From contig CABIWJ010000001.1 in assembly GCA_902362455.1 (NCBI GenBank), forward strand, positions 186,001 to 250,000: a stretch of DNA of 64,000 nt. The letters are read 5' to 3'. The translations under genes were made by a program, and so were the position numbers. Source of the stretch: Eubacteriaceae bacterium. Lineage in GTDB: Bacteria; Bacillota; Clostridia; Lachnospirales; Lachnospiraceae. Positions within the stretch are counted from its first letter, which is position 1. Each line of letters starts with the position of its first letter. Below the pieces are notes generated by a model, which saw nothing but the letters and a program-made list of their open reading frames with translations, searched no databases and was not told the origin of the DNA. Shown in pieces: positions 7,717 to 15,093 of this stretch.

Positions 7717-9837
7717 ATGTCAAGGACTTCAAAGATTACAGCACTTTATGAGAGATTATCAAGAGATGATGACCTGAATGGCGAGAGTAATTCCATTACC
7801 AATCAGAAAAAATACCTCGAAGATTATGCCCGTAGGAATGGTTTTGAGAATATCCGCCATTTTACTGACGATGGTTTTTCGGGTGTAAATTTCAATCGCC
7901 CAGGCTTTCAGTCTTTGATAAAAGAAGTTGAAGCAGGCAATGTCGGAACATTGATTGTTAAGGATATGAGCCGATTAGGGCGAAACTATCTGCAAGTCGG
8001 ATTTTATACGGAAATTCTGTTTCCGCAGAAAGATGTCCGTTTTCTTGCAATCAACAACAGCATTGACAGCAACAATGCTTCGGATAATGATTTTGCTCCG
8101 TTTTTGAATATTATGAACGAATTTTATGCCAAAGACACGAGCAATAAAATCAAGGCTGTATTTGATGCCCGAATGAAAGACGGAAAGCGTTGTAGCGGTT
8201 CAATCCCTTATGGATATAACCGATTGCCGAGCGATAAGCAGACGCTTGTTGTTGACCCTGTGGCTTCTGAGGTGGTAAAGCGTATCTTTCTGCTTGCCAA
8301 TGAGGGCAAAAGTCCACGAGCCATAGCGGAAATACTGACCGAAGAAAAGGTTTTAATTCCTGCCGCATATGCAAAGGAATATCACCCAGAACAGTACAAC
8401 GGGATTAAGTTTGCAGACCCTTATATTTGGGGCATATCTGCCATTAGAACGATTTTAAGCAGGCAGGAATATCTTGGACATACTGTTTTGAGAAAGTCGG
8501 TCAGCACCAATTTTAAATTGCATAAGAGAAAGACTACCGATGAAGATGAGCAGTATGTGTTTTATAACACCCACGAGCCTATCATATCGCAGGAACTTTG
8601 GGACAGCGTTCAGAAGCGAAAGAAACGAGTGAACAGAGCTGCGGCAAGAGGTACACATACCAACCGATTAAGCGGTTATCTGTACTGTGCCGACTGTGGC
8701 AGAAGATTGACCTTGCAGACACATTACAGCAAAAAAGACCGCTCCTTGCAGTATTCGTACCGTTGCGGTGGTTATGCGAGCAGGGTAAATTCCTGTACTG
8801 CTCATTCAATAAGTGCTGATAATGTTGAAGCCTTGATATTATCGGCAGTCAAACGCTTTTCAAGATTTGTTCTGAATGATGAAAAAGCCTTTGCTTTGGA
8901 ACTGCAATCCCTTTGGAAAGATAAGCAAGAGGAAAAGCCGAAGCACAATCAATCGGAGTTGAAACGCTGTCAGAAACGCTATGACGAACTCTCTACGCTC
9001 ATTCGTGGCTTGTATGAAAATCTTATATCGGGATTGCTACCCGAAAGACAATACAAGCAACTGATGAAGCAGTATGACGATGAACAGGCTGAATTGGAAG
9101 CGAAAATGGAAATGATGAAAAAGGAACTTTCTGAAGAAAAAGACAGCACTATGGATATTCAGCATTTTATATCGCTGATACGCAAGTACAAAAATCCTAC
9201 GGAAGTTTCTGATTTGATGTTTACCGAACTCATTGACAAGATTGTGGTGTATGAAGCCGAGGGTGTGGGAAAAGCAAGAACGCAAAAGGTTGATATTTAT
9301 TTCAATTATGTCGGGCAGGTCGATATTGCCTACACCGAGGAAGAACTTGCCGAGATAAAAGAGCAGGAAGAACAGGAAGAAATGGAACGATTGGCAAAAC
9401 AGCGTAAGCGTGAAAAAGCCTACCGAGAGAAGCGAAAGGCAAAAAAACTTGCTGAAAACGGTGGCGAAATCGTCAAAACAAAGGTATGTCCTCATTGTGG
9501 GAAAGAGTTTCCCCCTACAAGCAACCGACAGATTTTCTGTTCAGAGGATTGCTGCTATCAGGCAAGGCAGGATAAGACAAAAGCCGATAGAGAAGCGGAA
9601 AAAGGAAGTCATTATTATCGTCAGCGTGTATGTGCTGTGTGTGGCAGTACTTACTGGCCTACACACAGTCAGCAGAAATTCTGTTCCGAGGAATGTAAAA
9701 AGGTAAATAACAATAAGAAAACCTTGGAGTTTTACTACAAGAAGCAAAAGGAGAAAGAACTATGCAAAGATTTATTACAGACGAAAGAACAGGTATCCGA
9801 TACGAACTCATCGGAGATTACTATTATCCCTGCCTGA
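7717..9837 (+). CDS. Large serine recombinase (TnpX-type) with C-terminal zinc-finger pair
   Basis: A 706-residue site-specific recombinase preceded by GGAAGGAGG. The N-terminal resolvase domain has the catalytic serine in YERLSRDD (Ser15) and the usual DGFSG and DMSRLGRNYLQVG motifs. A recombinase domain and a zinc ribbon (CADCGRRL...CGGY...C, about residues 325-360) follow, then a coiled coil of ~100 residues. Unusual is the tail: two CxxCG...FCSxxC modules (CPHCGKEFPP...FCSEDCC and CAVCGSTYWP...FCSEECK). Enzymes of this kind excise and insert conjugative or mobilisable elements without tyrosine chemistry. It overlaps tnpV. It appears intact although its host element is broken. Confidence 0.93.
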   Translation: MSRTSKITALYERLSRDDDLNGESNSITNQKKYLEDYARRNGFENIRHFTDDGFSGVNFNRPGFQSLIKEVEAGNVGTLIVKDMSRLGRNYLQVGFYTEILFPQKDVRFLAINNSIDSNNASDNDFAPFLNIMNEFYAKDTSNKIKAVFDARMKDGKRCSGSIPYGYNRLPSDKQTLVVDPVASEVVKRIFLLANEGKSPRAIAEILTEEKVLIPAAYAKEYHPEQYNGIKFADPYIWGISAIRTILSRQEYLGHTVLRKSVSTNFKLHKRKTTDEDEQYVFYNTHEPIISQELWDSVQKRKKRVNRAAARGTHTNRLSGYLYCADCGRRLTLQTHYSKKDRSLQYSYRCGGYASRVNSCTAHSISADNVEALILSAVKRFSRFVLNDEKAFALELQSLWKDKQEEKPKHNQSELKRCQKRYDELSTLIRGLYENLISGLLPERQYKQLMKQYDDEQAELEAKMEMMKKELSEEKDSTMDIQHFISLIRKYKNPTEVSDLMFTELIDKIVVYEAEGVGKARTQKVDIYFNYVGQVDIAYTEEELAEIKEQEEQEEMERLAKQRKREKAYREKRKAKKLAENGGEIVKTKVCPHCGKEFPPTSNRQIFCSEDCCYQARQDKTKADREAEKGSHYYRQRVCAVCGSTYWPTHSQQKFCSEECKKVNNNKKTLEFYYKKQKEKELCKDLLQTKEQVSDTNSSEITIIPA

Positions 9838-10133
9838 CAGTAGAGAAAAGTCCTCCCCTTTCAAAATATGGTCGATTGCGGCAACGATATTTGAGGGAAC
9901 ATAAGCGTGTGCTATATTTTAATCTGCTGACAAGCGGAAAGTTATATGAACACCTTGCCGAAATTGATACTTCGGCTCGTGATATGGCGGAATATCTGAT
10001 AAAGGAAATGGCAAAGAAGCAGCGTGTAACGGAAGAACTGAAAGCAACGGATATGATGAGATGGATAGGATTGATGAATAACATTCGCTCCTGTGTTGAT
10101 GAGATTGTATTGAATGATATTGTGTATTCCTAA
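9762..10133 (+). CDS. tnpV: TnpV-like transposon-encoded protein
   Basis: The 123-residue product overlaps the recombinase gene in another frame and is preceded by an AAAGGAGAAAG site inside it. It matches the TnpV pattern: an N-terminal YELIGDYYYPCL, a central LYEHLAEIDTSARD and a C-terminal LMNNIRSCVDEIVLNDIVY. TnpV was named from Tn4451, where it is carried with TnpX. Its role is not established. Its coupling to the recombinase is conserved in many clostridial elements. Confidence 0.85.
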   Translation: MQRFITDERTGIRYELIGDYYYPCLTVEKSPPLSKYGRLRQRYLREHKRVLYFNLLTSGKLYEHLAEIDTSARDMAEYLIKEMAKKQRVTEELKATDMMRWIGLMNNIRSCVDEIVLNDIVYS

Positions 10134-10143
10134 CGGAGCACCA

Positions 10144-10190
10144 ACCGAAGAAGAACTGCTGTCAAACCGATGGCAGTTTTTCTTTTTCGG
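10144..10190 (+). terminator. Terminator after tnpV
   Basis: AACTGC (10154) pairs with GCAGTT (10173), extended outward by CCGAA/TTCGG, with T-rich sequence on the right arm. It closes the recombinase-tnpV unit. Confidence 0.7.
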
Positions 10191-10237
10191 CAAGTATTCA
10201 AGAAGTCATTAAGTTGTGAGTATAGTCGAAGTGGTAG

Positions 10238-10271
10238 AAAAGTTACCTATTATATCGGTTGTAACTTTTTT
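10238..10271 (+). terminator. Second hairpin with T-run before the cargo operon
   Basis: AAAAGTTAC and GTAACTTTT form a perfect 9-bp stem followed by further T residues. It lies 10 bp upstream of the next promoter and probably insulates it. Confidence 0.65.
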
Positions 10272-10281
10272 ACGAACTCTG

Positions 10282-10310
10282 TTGACAAGAAAACTTGGTA
10301 TGTGTATAAT
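10282..10310 (+). promoter_or_regulatory. Consensus sigma-A promoter of the cargo operon
   Basis: TTGACA (10282-10287) and TATAAT (10305-10310) are separated by exactly 17 bp and sit 40 bp upstream of the first start codon. Confidence 0.88.
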
Positions 10311-10338
10311 ATAAAATATGCAAAGAAAACTTGGTATG
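10287..10338 (+). repeat. 16-bp direct repeat over promoter and leader, candidate operator
   Basis: AAGAAAACTTGGTATG occurs at 10287-10302, inside the promoter spacer, and again at 10323-10338, just before the ribosome site, 36 bp apart. The operon encodes an XRE-type regulator (10676), so autoregulation through these copies is a reasonable inference. Confidence 0.55.
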
Positions 10339-10349
10339 GAGGTGTTTTT

Positions 10350-10679
10350 ATGAAAAAGGACGAAATCTTAAATGCAAGCAGAAAAGAACATCGCAATAAG
10401 GACTTGGCTGAAATGGAAGTGGTATATCAATCCGGAAGTCACGCAAGCAGAGTTGGTGCTTTAGTGTGTTGTTTGCTTTCGCTGTTATCTTCTGTGCTTG
10501 CTCATACTATGATTTACAGTCCGTGGGTTATATACTTCAGCATTATTGCAACACAATGGTTAGTTCGTTTTATCAAAATGAAGCGAAAGAGTGATTTGGT
10601 CTTGACCGTTCTGTTTTTTGTGCTTTCCATTTTGGCATTTGTTGGATTTGTTAGCCACCTTTTAGAGGTGAGAATATGA
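10350..10679 (+). CDS. Small membrane protein of the DUF6442 type
   Basis: The 109-residue product starts at the ATG at 10350, which has GGAGGT in front; the longer open frame upstream crosses the promoter and is rejected. The N-terminal ~38 residues are charged (MKKDEILNASRKEHRNKDLA), followed by three hydrophobic segments. Proteins like this (DUF6442, recalled) typically come just before a small XRE regulator, as here, where the stop overlaps the next start by ATGA. Function unknown. Confidence 0.8.
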   Translation: MKKDEILNASRKEHRNKDLAEMEVVYQSGSHASRVGALVCCLLSLLSSVLAHTMIYSPWVIYFSIIATQWLVRFIKMKRKSDLVLTVLFFVLSILAFVGFVSHLLEVRI

Positions 10680-10882
10680 AAGAACAATTACAACTGAAAA
10701 ATCACTTAAAGGAAGTTCGCACAGAAGCAAATCTTTCTCAAGCTCAGCTTGCAGAAATGGTAGGGGTATCAAGAAATACCATTAGTTCTATTGAAACAGG
10801 ACAGTTTAATCCAACTGCAAAATTGGCTCTAATTCTTTGTATTGCATTGGACAAAAAATTTGAGGAACTATTCTATTTTTAG
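10676..10882 (+). CDS. Small XRE-family transcriptional regulator
   Basis: The 68-residue protein is almost only a helix-turn-helix domain: LSQAQLAEMVGVSRNTISSI and a C-terminal LIL-CIALDKKFEELF typical of the YozG-like group. It starts inside the stop of the preceding gene. It probably binds the 16-bp direct repeats over its own promoter and controls the surrounding membrane-protein genes. Confidence 0.9.
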   Translation: MKEQLQLKNHLKEVRTEANLSQAQLAEMVGVSRNTISSIETGQFNPTAKLALILCIALDKKFEELFYF

Positions 10883-10891
10883 GAGGTCATT

Positions 10892-11194
10892 ATGGAAAAT
10901 ATTATAATGTTGATTTTGGGAGTGTTCATATCTGTTGTGGGAATTGTAAATATCAAAGGCAATATCAGCACAATTCACTCTTATAACAGGCGAAAAGTAA
11001 AGGAAGAAGATATACCAAAGTATGGAAAAACAGTCGGCACAGGAACGCTGATTATAGGAATATCTCTTGTATTAGGTTTTATTGTTTCGTTTTGGAGTGA
11101 AATAATTATGGATTATATCATTCTTCCAGCAGTTATTGTCGGATTAGGCTTTATATTGTATGGACAGTTCAAATACAATAAAGGAATTTTTTGA
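10892..11194 (+). CDS. Small membrane protein, DUF3784-like
   Basis: A 100-residue protein with GGAGG nine bases ahead of its ATG. Three membrane segments are visible (residues ~3-20, 48-68, 74-92) with a charged loop (YNRRKVKEEDIPKYGK) after the first. This layout fits the DUF3784 group of small clostridial membrane proteins, whose function is unknown. It lies 9 bp after the regulator gene and belongs to the same operon. Confidence 0.7.
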   Translation: MENIIMLILGVFISVVGIVNIKGNISTIHSYNRRKVKEEDIPKYGKTVGTGTLIIGISLVLGFIVSFWSEIIMDYIILPAVIVGLGFILYGQFKYNKGIF

Positions 11195-11213
11195 GAATCA
11201 GGGAGGTATAAAG

Positions 11214-12011
11214 ATGGAATTGAACACAATATCAGGTCTGGCGATAGCGGGAGTTATCTGCTCCGTTGTCCTCTCGATGGGGGTACCGATTGCTTTGTTC
11301 ATTGCAGGAAGGGTGAAGCTTAAGGCAAGGATTTCCTCGTTCTTTATCGGAGCAGGAACCTATCTGCTGTTTGCCATGCTGTTGGAGCAGCTGCTGCATG
11401 TTCTTGTCATTCAGTTCTGCGGACTGAACGCACAGAGCAGGCCATGGCTTTACTATGTGTACGCGGCTTTGGCTGCAGCGGTTTTTGAAGAGACCGGAAG
11501 ACTGATTGCCATGAAGTTCTGGATGAAGAAATGGCTGGATTTTCCAAATGCACTGATGTATGGAATCGGGCATGGCGGTGTGGAGGCCATTCTGCTCGGA
11601 GGACTCTCCGGAATCAGCAATCTTGTGTCCATGCTGATGATCAACAGCGGAGCCATGCAGAATACGCTGGCGGCACTTCCTGCTGAGTCTGCAAACCAGA
11701 CCGTGTCACAGCTGTCGGCCCTATGGACAACACCGGCACCACTCTTTTTTGTAAGCGGAATCGAAAGAATCAGTGCCATCATTCTGCATATCGGGTTGTC
11801 ACTGCTGATTTACCGGGCGGTAAAGGCAGGCAAATGCAGGACAGCGTCTTTTACAGCGGTTCTTGCATATGGGATTCATTTTATCGTGGACTTCTTTGCC
11901 GTGGCAGGTCCGGCGCTTCTTCCCATCTATGTGATTGAAATTGGTGTCTTTGTGATGGCAGCCGGAACTCTTGTTATGGCGCTGAAGATGGGAAGGATGG
12001 AAGAACTGTGA
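11214..12011 (+). CDS. YhfC-family intramembrane protease-like protein
   Basis: The ATG at 11214 follows GGGAGG and gives 265 residues with about seven membrane segments. Motifs FEETGR in the fourth segment and GIGHGGVEAILLGG in the fifth are the conserved Glu and His/Glu sites of the YhfC group, which is placed with the glutamic-type (PrsW/CPBP-like) intramembrane proteases. The following conserved H is in YGIHFIVDFF. Codon use is richer in G and C than its neighbours (GCC, CTG, CGG), which suggests separate acquisition. Substrate unknown. Confidence 0.85.
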   Translation: MELNTISGLAIAGVICSVVLSMGVPIALFIAGRVKLKARISSFFIGAGTYLLFAMLLEQLLHVLVIQFCGLNAQSRPWLYYVYAALAAAVFEETGRLIAMKFWMKKWLDFPNALMYGIGHGGVEAILLGGLSGISNLVSMLMINSGAMQNTLAALPAESANQTVSQLSALWTTPAPLFFVSGIERISAIILHIGLSLLIYRAVKAGKCRTASFTAVLAYGIHFIVDFFAVAGPALLPIYVIEIGVFVMAAGTLVMALKMGRMEEL

Positions 12012-12055
12012 ATTCCAGTTTTCTGCTATCATAAAACAGAATATATCTGACAGAA

Positions 12056-12081
12056 CGCACCGTAGAAATACGGTGTTTTTT
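12056..12081 (+). terminator. Terminator after the YhfC-like gene
   Basis: CACCGTA, loop GAAA, TACGGTG and six T residues form a textbook intrinsic terminator. Confidence 0.92.
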
Positions 12082-12187
12082 GTTACCCCAAACCCATAAT
12101 TTCATACACAACCACAGGTTAGTACAAATACCTTATGTGCGTTTTTGAAAGGCTTAGAAAGGGATATTTACCCCGATTTTCGCCCCG
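12082..12187 (+). other. Probable CRISPR leader
   Basis: This 106-bp AT-rich stretch abuts the first CRISPR repeat. The repeat at the opposite end of the array is degenerate, which in most arrays marks the leader-distal end, so the leader is placed here and transcription is inferred to run on the plus strand. No clear promoter was identified. Confidence 0.5.
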
Positions 12188-12863
12188 GTTAAGATATGAT
12201 GAAACTCCGAAGGAGATTGAGACGTTTTAAGTGTTCATCTAATACTTTGTCAGCAATTCGTTAAGATATGATGAAACTCCGAAGGAGATTGAGACAATTA
12301 TTAATAGTTTTTTTGTTTAATTTATTTTTCATGTGTTAAGATATGATGAAACTCCGAAGGAGATTGAGACGAGTCAGACACATACTGGTCGTGATTTCCT
12401 ATAACAGTTAAGATATGATGAAACTCCGAAGGAGATTGAGACTTGTATTCGGCTACTTTTAATAAAATAACCGTGTTAAGATATGCTGAAACTCCGAAGG
12501 AGATTGAGACAAACGATAATTCTATTGTACTATCATCTATTGCTTGTTAAGATATGCTGAAACTCCGAAGGAGATTGAGACCAGTTGAAGATGAGGATTA
12601 TGACGATTATGCAATGTTAAGATATGATGAAACTCCGAAGGAGATTGAGACATTTTAAAGCTGCATTATCTTCATCATAACAAGCGTTAAGATATGATGA
12701 AACTCCGAAGGAGATTGAGACATACGCTGTGACGAGATTTCTACGAATATTAATAATTTGTTAAGATATGATGAAACTCCGAAGGAGATTGAGACCTGGA
12801 TAACAAAGTGCTATATTTTTATTCAACGTTAAGATATGATGAAACTCCGAAGGAGCTTAAACT
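12188..12863 (+). CRISPR. CRISPR array, ten 36-bp repeats and nine spacers
   Basis: Repeats start at 12188, 12260, 12335, 12407, 12475, 12546, 12616, 12686, 12760 and 12828. The repeat begins GTTAAGATATGATGAAACTC and ends CGAAGGAGATTGAGAC. It holds a CTCC-GAA-GGAG hairpin and an ATTGAGAC 3' tag like the ATTGAAAC tag of many type I and III systems. Copies 5 and 6 share an A-to-C change (ATATGCTG). The last copy has a diverged 3' end (GGAGCTTAAACT). Spacers vary from 32 to 39 bp, a spread more often seen with type III than with type I arrays. Only cas2 is nearby, so the type cannot be set. Confidence 0.98.
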
Positions 12864-12954
12864 AATATCGTAGTAGCTAAGTATTTTATATTTAAATATT
12901 AGGTAATTTGCTTGAAACAACCCAAAATACAAATAAAAGAATTATATTTTAATT

Positions 12955-13086
12955 ATGAGATTTATAAATGATAGGAAATGGTATTATAATTTTAATGAAG
13001 AAAATGTTTGGTTAAAATCAATCAAATATTTAACAGTAATAAGATTGGAACGTAATATATGGAAGATATTGATTATTTTAAAATAG
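12955..13086 (+). CDS. Small 43-codon frame overlapping cas2, possible cas remnant
   Basis: An ATG at 12955 opens a frame of 43 residues (MRFINDRKWYYNFNEENVWL...) that ends 27 bp inside cas2. The position just upstream of cas2 is where cas1 normally sits, and the R-WYY...W pattern is loosely like the end of some Cas1 proteins. This is a weak resemblance. It may equally be a chance frame. Confidence 0.25.
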   Translation: MRFINDRKWYYNFNEENVWLKSIKYLTVIRLERNIWKILIILK

Positions 13087-13376
13087 ATGAGAAAATATCA
13101 GAAAATGAAGTGCTTGTTCTGGTTATTTATGATATTGCTAATGATAAAAAACGTAATAAATTGGCGAGATGTCTTAACAAATATGGATTTAGAGTTCAAA
13201 AATCGGCATTTGAAGGAACTATAAAGAGAAATCTTTATGGAAAATTATTAGATGAACTGAAGCAATTTGCAGAAGATAATGATAGTATAAGAATATATAA
13301 GCTTAATAATGATAGTGAAATTGTAACATATGGTGTAGATAATAATAGAAAATTAGATTCTGTTATAGTAATATAA
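13059..13376 (+). CDS. cas2: CRISPR-associated endoribonuclease/nuclease Cas2
   Basis: A 105-residue protein with the Cas2 ferredoxin-like pattern: first strand VLVLVIYDIANDKKRNKLAR with the conserved Asp, then LNKYGFRVQKSAFEG, and a late strand SIRIYKLNNDSEIVTYG. It has about 15 extra residues before the first strand. Cas2 pairs with Cas1 to insert new spacers. No cas1, cas6 or effector gene occurs in the window, and cas2 lies on the trailer side of the array. It is therefore either the relic of a lost locus or served by Cas1 elsewhere. The ribosome site is weak (TTGGAACG). Confidence 0.93.
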   Translation: MEDIDYFKIDEKISENEVLVLVIYDIANDKKRNKLARCLNKYGFRVQKSAFEGTIKRNLYGKLLDELKQFAEDNDSIRIYKLNNDSEIVTYGVDNNRKLDSVIVI

Positions 13377-13398
13377 TAATATTTCGTATAATAATATA

Positions 13399-13430
13399 AA
13401 AAGCTGCTATTGAATCAATAACAGCTTTTT
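13399..13430 (+). terminator. Terminator after cas2
   Basis: AAGCTG-TATTG pairs with CAATA-CAGCTT followed by T residues. Confidence 0.8.
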
Positions 13431-13686
13431 CACTTTTCGTAACTCATATTTATCGTTGTATTTTATAGCCTCATTTCCCCTAAAATCATTGCAACATTAC
13501 ATCAATTATAGTATATTATACTACATATAGAAAAAACGACAGAATATGACAATGCACGAAGATGAGCAGAGATGAGATATTTAGTTTTGATATAAACTTT
13601 ATATCTTATTTTTTGCGCGACATTTTTAGAGAGAGTAATTGCATAAGAAGATTCGTTTACAGTATTGAGGAAGGATTACTATTAAG
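13431..13686. other. Gap before the AGCS gene with two palindromes
   Basis: Between cas2 and the symporter lie TAGTATATTATACTA (13509-13523) and the perfect palindrome GATATAAACTTTATATC (13589-13605). Either may be an operator for the symporter operon. No gene or known riboswitch was recognised. Confidence 0.4.
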
Positions 13687-15075
13687 ATGATAATAACGAT
13701 TATTGAGAAGATTTATTCATTTCTTTGGGGTGATATTTTGAGGATACCACTGCCACAGGGAGGAAGTATTGGTATATCTTTACTTGTGCTTATTTTGATT
13801 CCAACGGGAATTTATTTCACGATAAGAACAAGGTTATTACCGATAAGATTATTTCCGGATATGCTCAGAGGACTTACGGAGAAAAAGAAACATAAGGACA
13901 GTTTAACGGCATTTCAGACCTTGATTGTATCGACTGCAACGAGAGTCGGAATGGGAAATCTAGTGGGCGTTGTAGCTGCGATTTCAGCAGGTGGCGCAGG
14001 CGCAGTATTCTGGATGTGGGTAACGGCGATTATTGGCTCGTCTACTGCATTTATAGAGGCAACATTGGCACAGATGTATAAGGAAAAAGACCCATTGTAC
14101 GGAGGATATCGTGGAGGTCCGGCATATTATATCCATAGCTTTTTTGAAAATAAATTCAAAAAGAAGAGAAGATATGTGCTTATATCGATTTTATTTGCAA
14201 TATCCGGACTTATCTGCTGGTGCGGAATCAGCCAGGTTATAAGTAACTCTGTTGCATCTGCATTTGATAACGCATTTAACATACCACCGCTATATACGAC
14301 AATTGCGTTGGTGGTGATAGCAGCGATAATTGTCCTCAGGAAAAATGCAACTGTCAAGGTGTTAGACGTAGTTGTTCCAATTATGGCTGTATGTTATTTT
14401 ATAATCACATTATTTATTATTATAAAAAATATTGGAAGTATTCCGGGCGTATTTGGAAGAATTTTCGAAGAGGCATTTGGAATCCGACAGGTCGCAGCAG
14501 GAGGTTTTGGTGCAGTTCTTATGAATGGTGTTAAGAGAGGATTGTTTTCAAATGAAGCGGGTTCTGGTTCGGCACCATGTGCGGCAGCGGCAGCAGAATG
14601 TGACCTTCCGGTCAAAGCAGGATTTACACAGGCACTAGGTGTATTTATCGATACGATAGTGATATGTAGTTGTACAGCAATGATTATGCTTACTGCACCA
14701 AGACATATTGTTGATGGTAAGGCAGGAATGGACTTATTACAATCGGCAATGCAATATCATCTTGGTAAATTCGGTGTAATATTTATTGCGATTACATTGT
14801 TTCTATTCAGCTTCTCGACATTTATCGGAATTCTGTTTTATGCCAGAAGCAATGTGGCATATCTGTTTGGTGACAGGTGGCTTTGGCAGACGTTATATAA
14901 AATAATTGCGTTAGTAATGTTATTTATCGGTGGAATTGCGACATATACATTTGTATGGGACTTAGGTGATGTCGGAATAGGACTTATGACTATATTTAAT
15001 ATCGGAATGTTATATCTGATGGGTGGACAGGCATTAAATGCTCTGAAAGATTATGAGAAATCTAAGAAAATATAA
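13687..15075 (+). CDS. AGCS-family sodium:amino acid (alanine/glycine) symporter
   Basis: A 462-residue membrane protein with about ten segments. The family signatures are clear: FQTLIVSTATRVGMGNLVGVV near residue 80, GGAGAVFWMWVTAIIGSSTAF, YGGYRGGPAYYI, and GLFSNEAGSGSAP near residue 290. AGCS carriers take up alanine or glycine with Na+. AGGAAGG lies in front of the ATG. It ends 18 bp before an NSS-family symporter gene, so the two sodium-coupled amino acid carriers are probably one operon. Confidence 0.94.
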   Translation: MIITIIEKIYSFLWGDILRIPLPQGGSIGISLLVLILIPTGIYFTIRTRLLPIRLFPDMLRGLTEKKKHKDSLTAFQTLIVSTATRVGMGNLVGVVAAISAGGAGAVFWMWVTAIIGSSTAFIEATLAQMYKEKDPLYGGYRGGPAYYIHSFFENKFKKKRRYVLISILFAISGLICWCGISQVISNSVASAFDNAFNIPPLYTTIALVVIAAIIVLRKNATVKVLDVVVPIMAVCYFIITLFIIIKNIGSIPGVFGRIFEEAFGIRQVAAGGFGAVLMNGVKRGLFSNEAGSGSAPCAAAAAECDLPVKAGFTQALGVFIDTIVICSCTAMIMLTAPRHIVDGKAGMDLLQSAMQYHLGKFGVIFIAITLFLFSFSTFIGILFYARSNVAYLFGDRWLWQTLYKIIALVMLFIGGIATYTFVWDLGDVGIGLMTIFNIGMLYLMGGQALNALKDYEKSKKI

Positions 15076-15093
15076 GATGAAAGTAGGTTAATT

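Noticed and set aside
12188..12863. Assignment of the CRISPR array to a defined type such as III or VI
   Set aside because: Only cas2 is present, and repeat sequence and spacer length alone are not decisive.
13431..13686. Glycine riboswitch before the AGCS symporter
   Set aside because: AGCS genes often have one, but the conserved GGAGAG-type core of the aptamer could not be found here.
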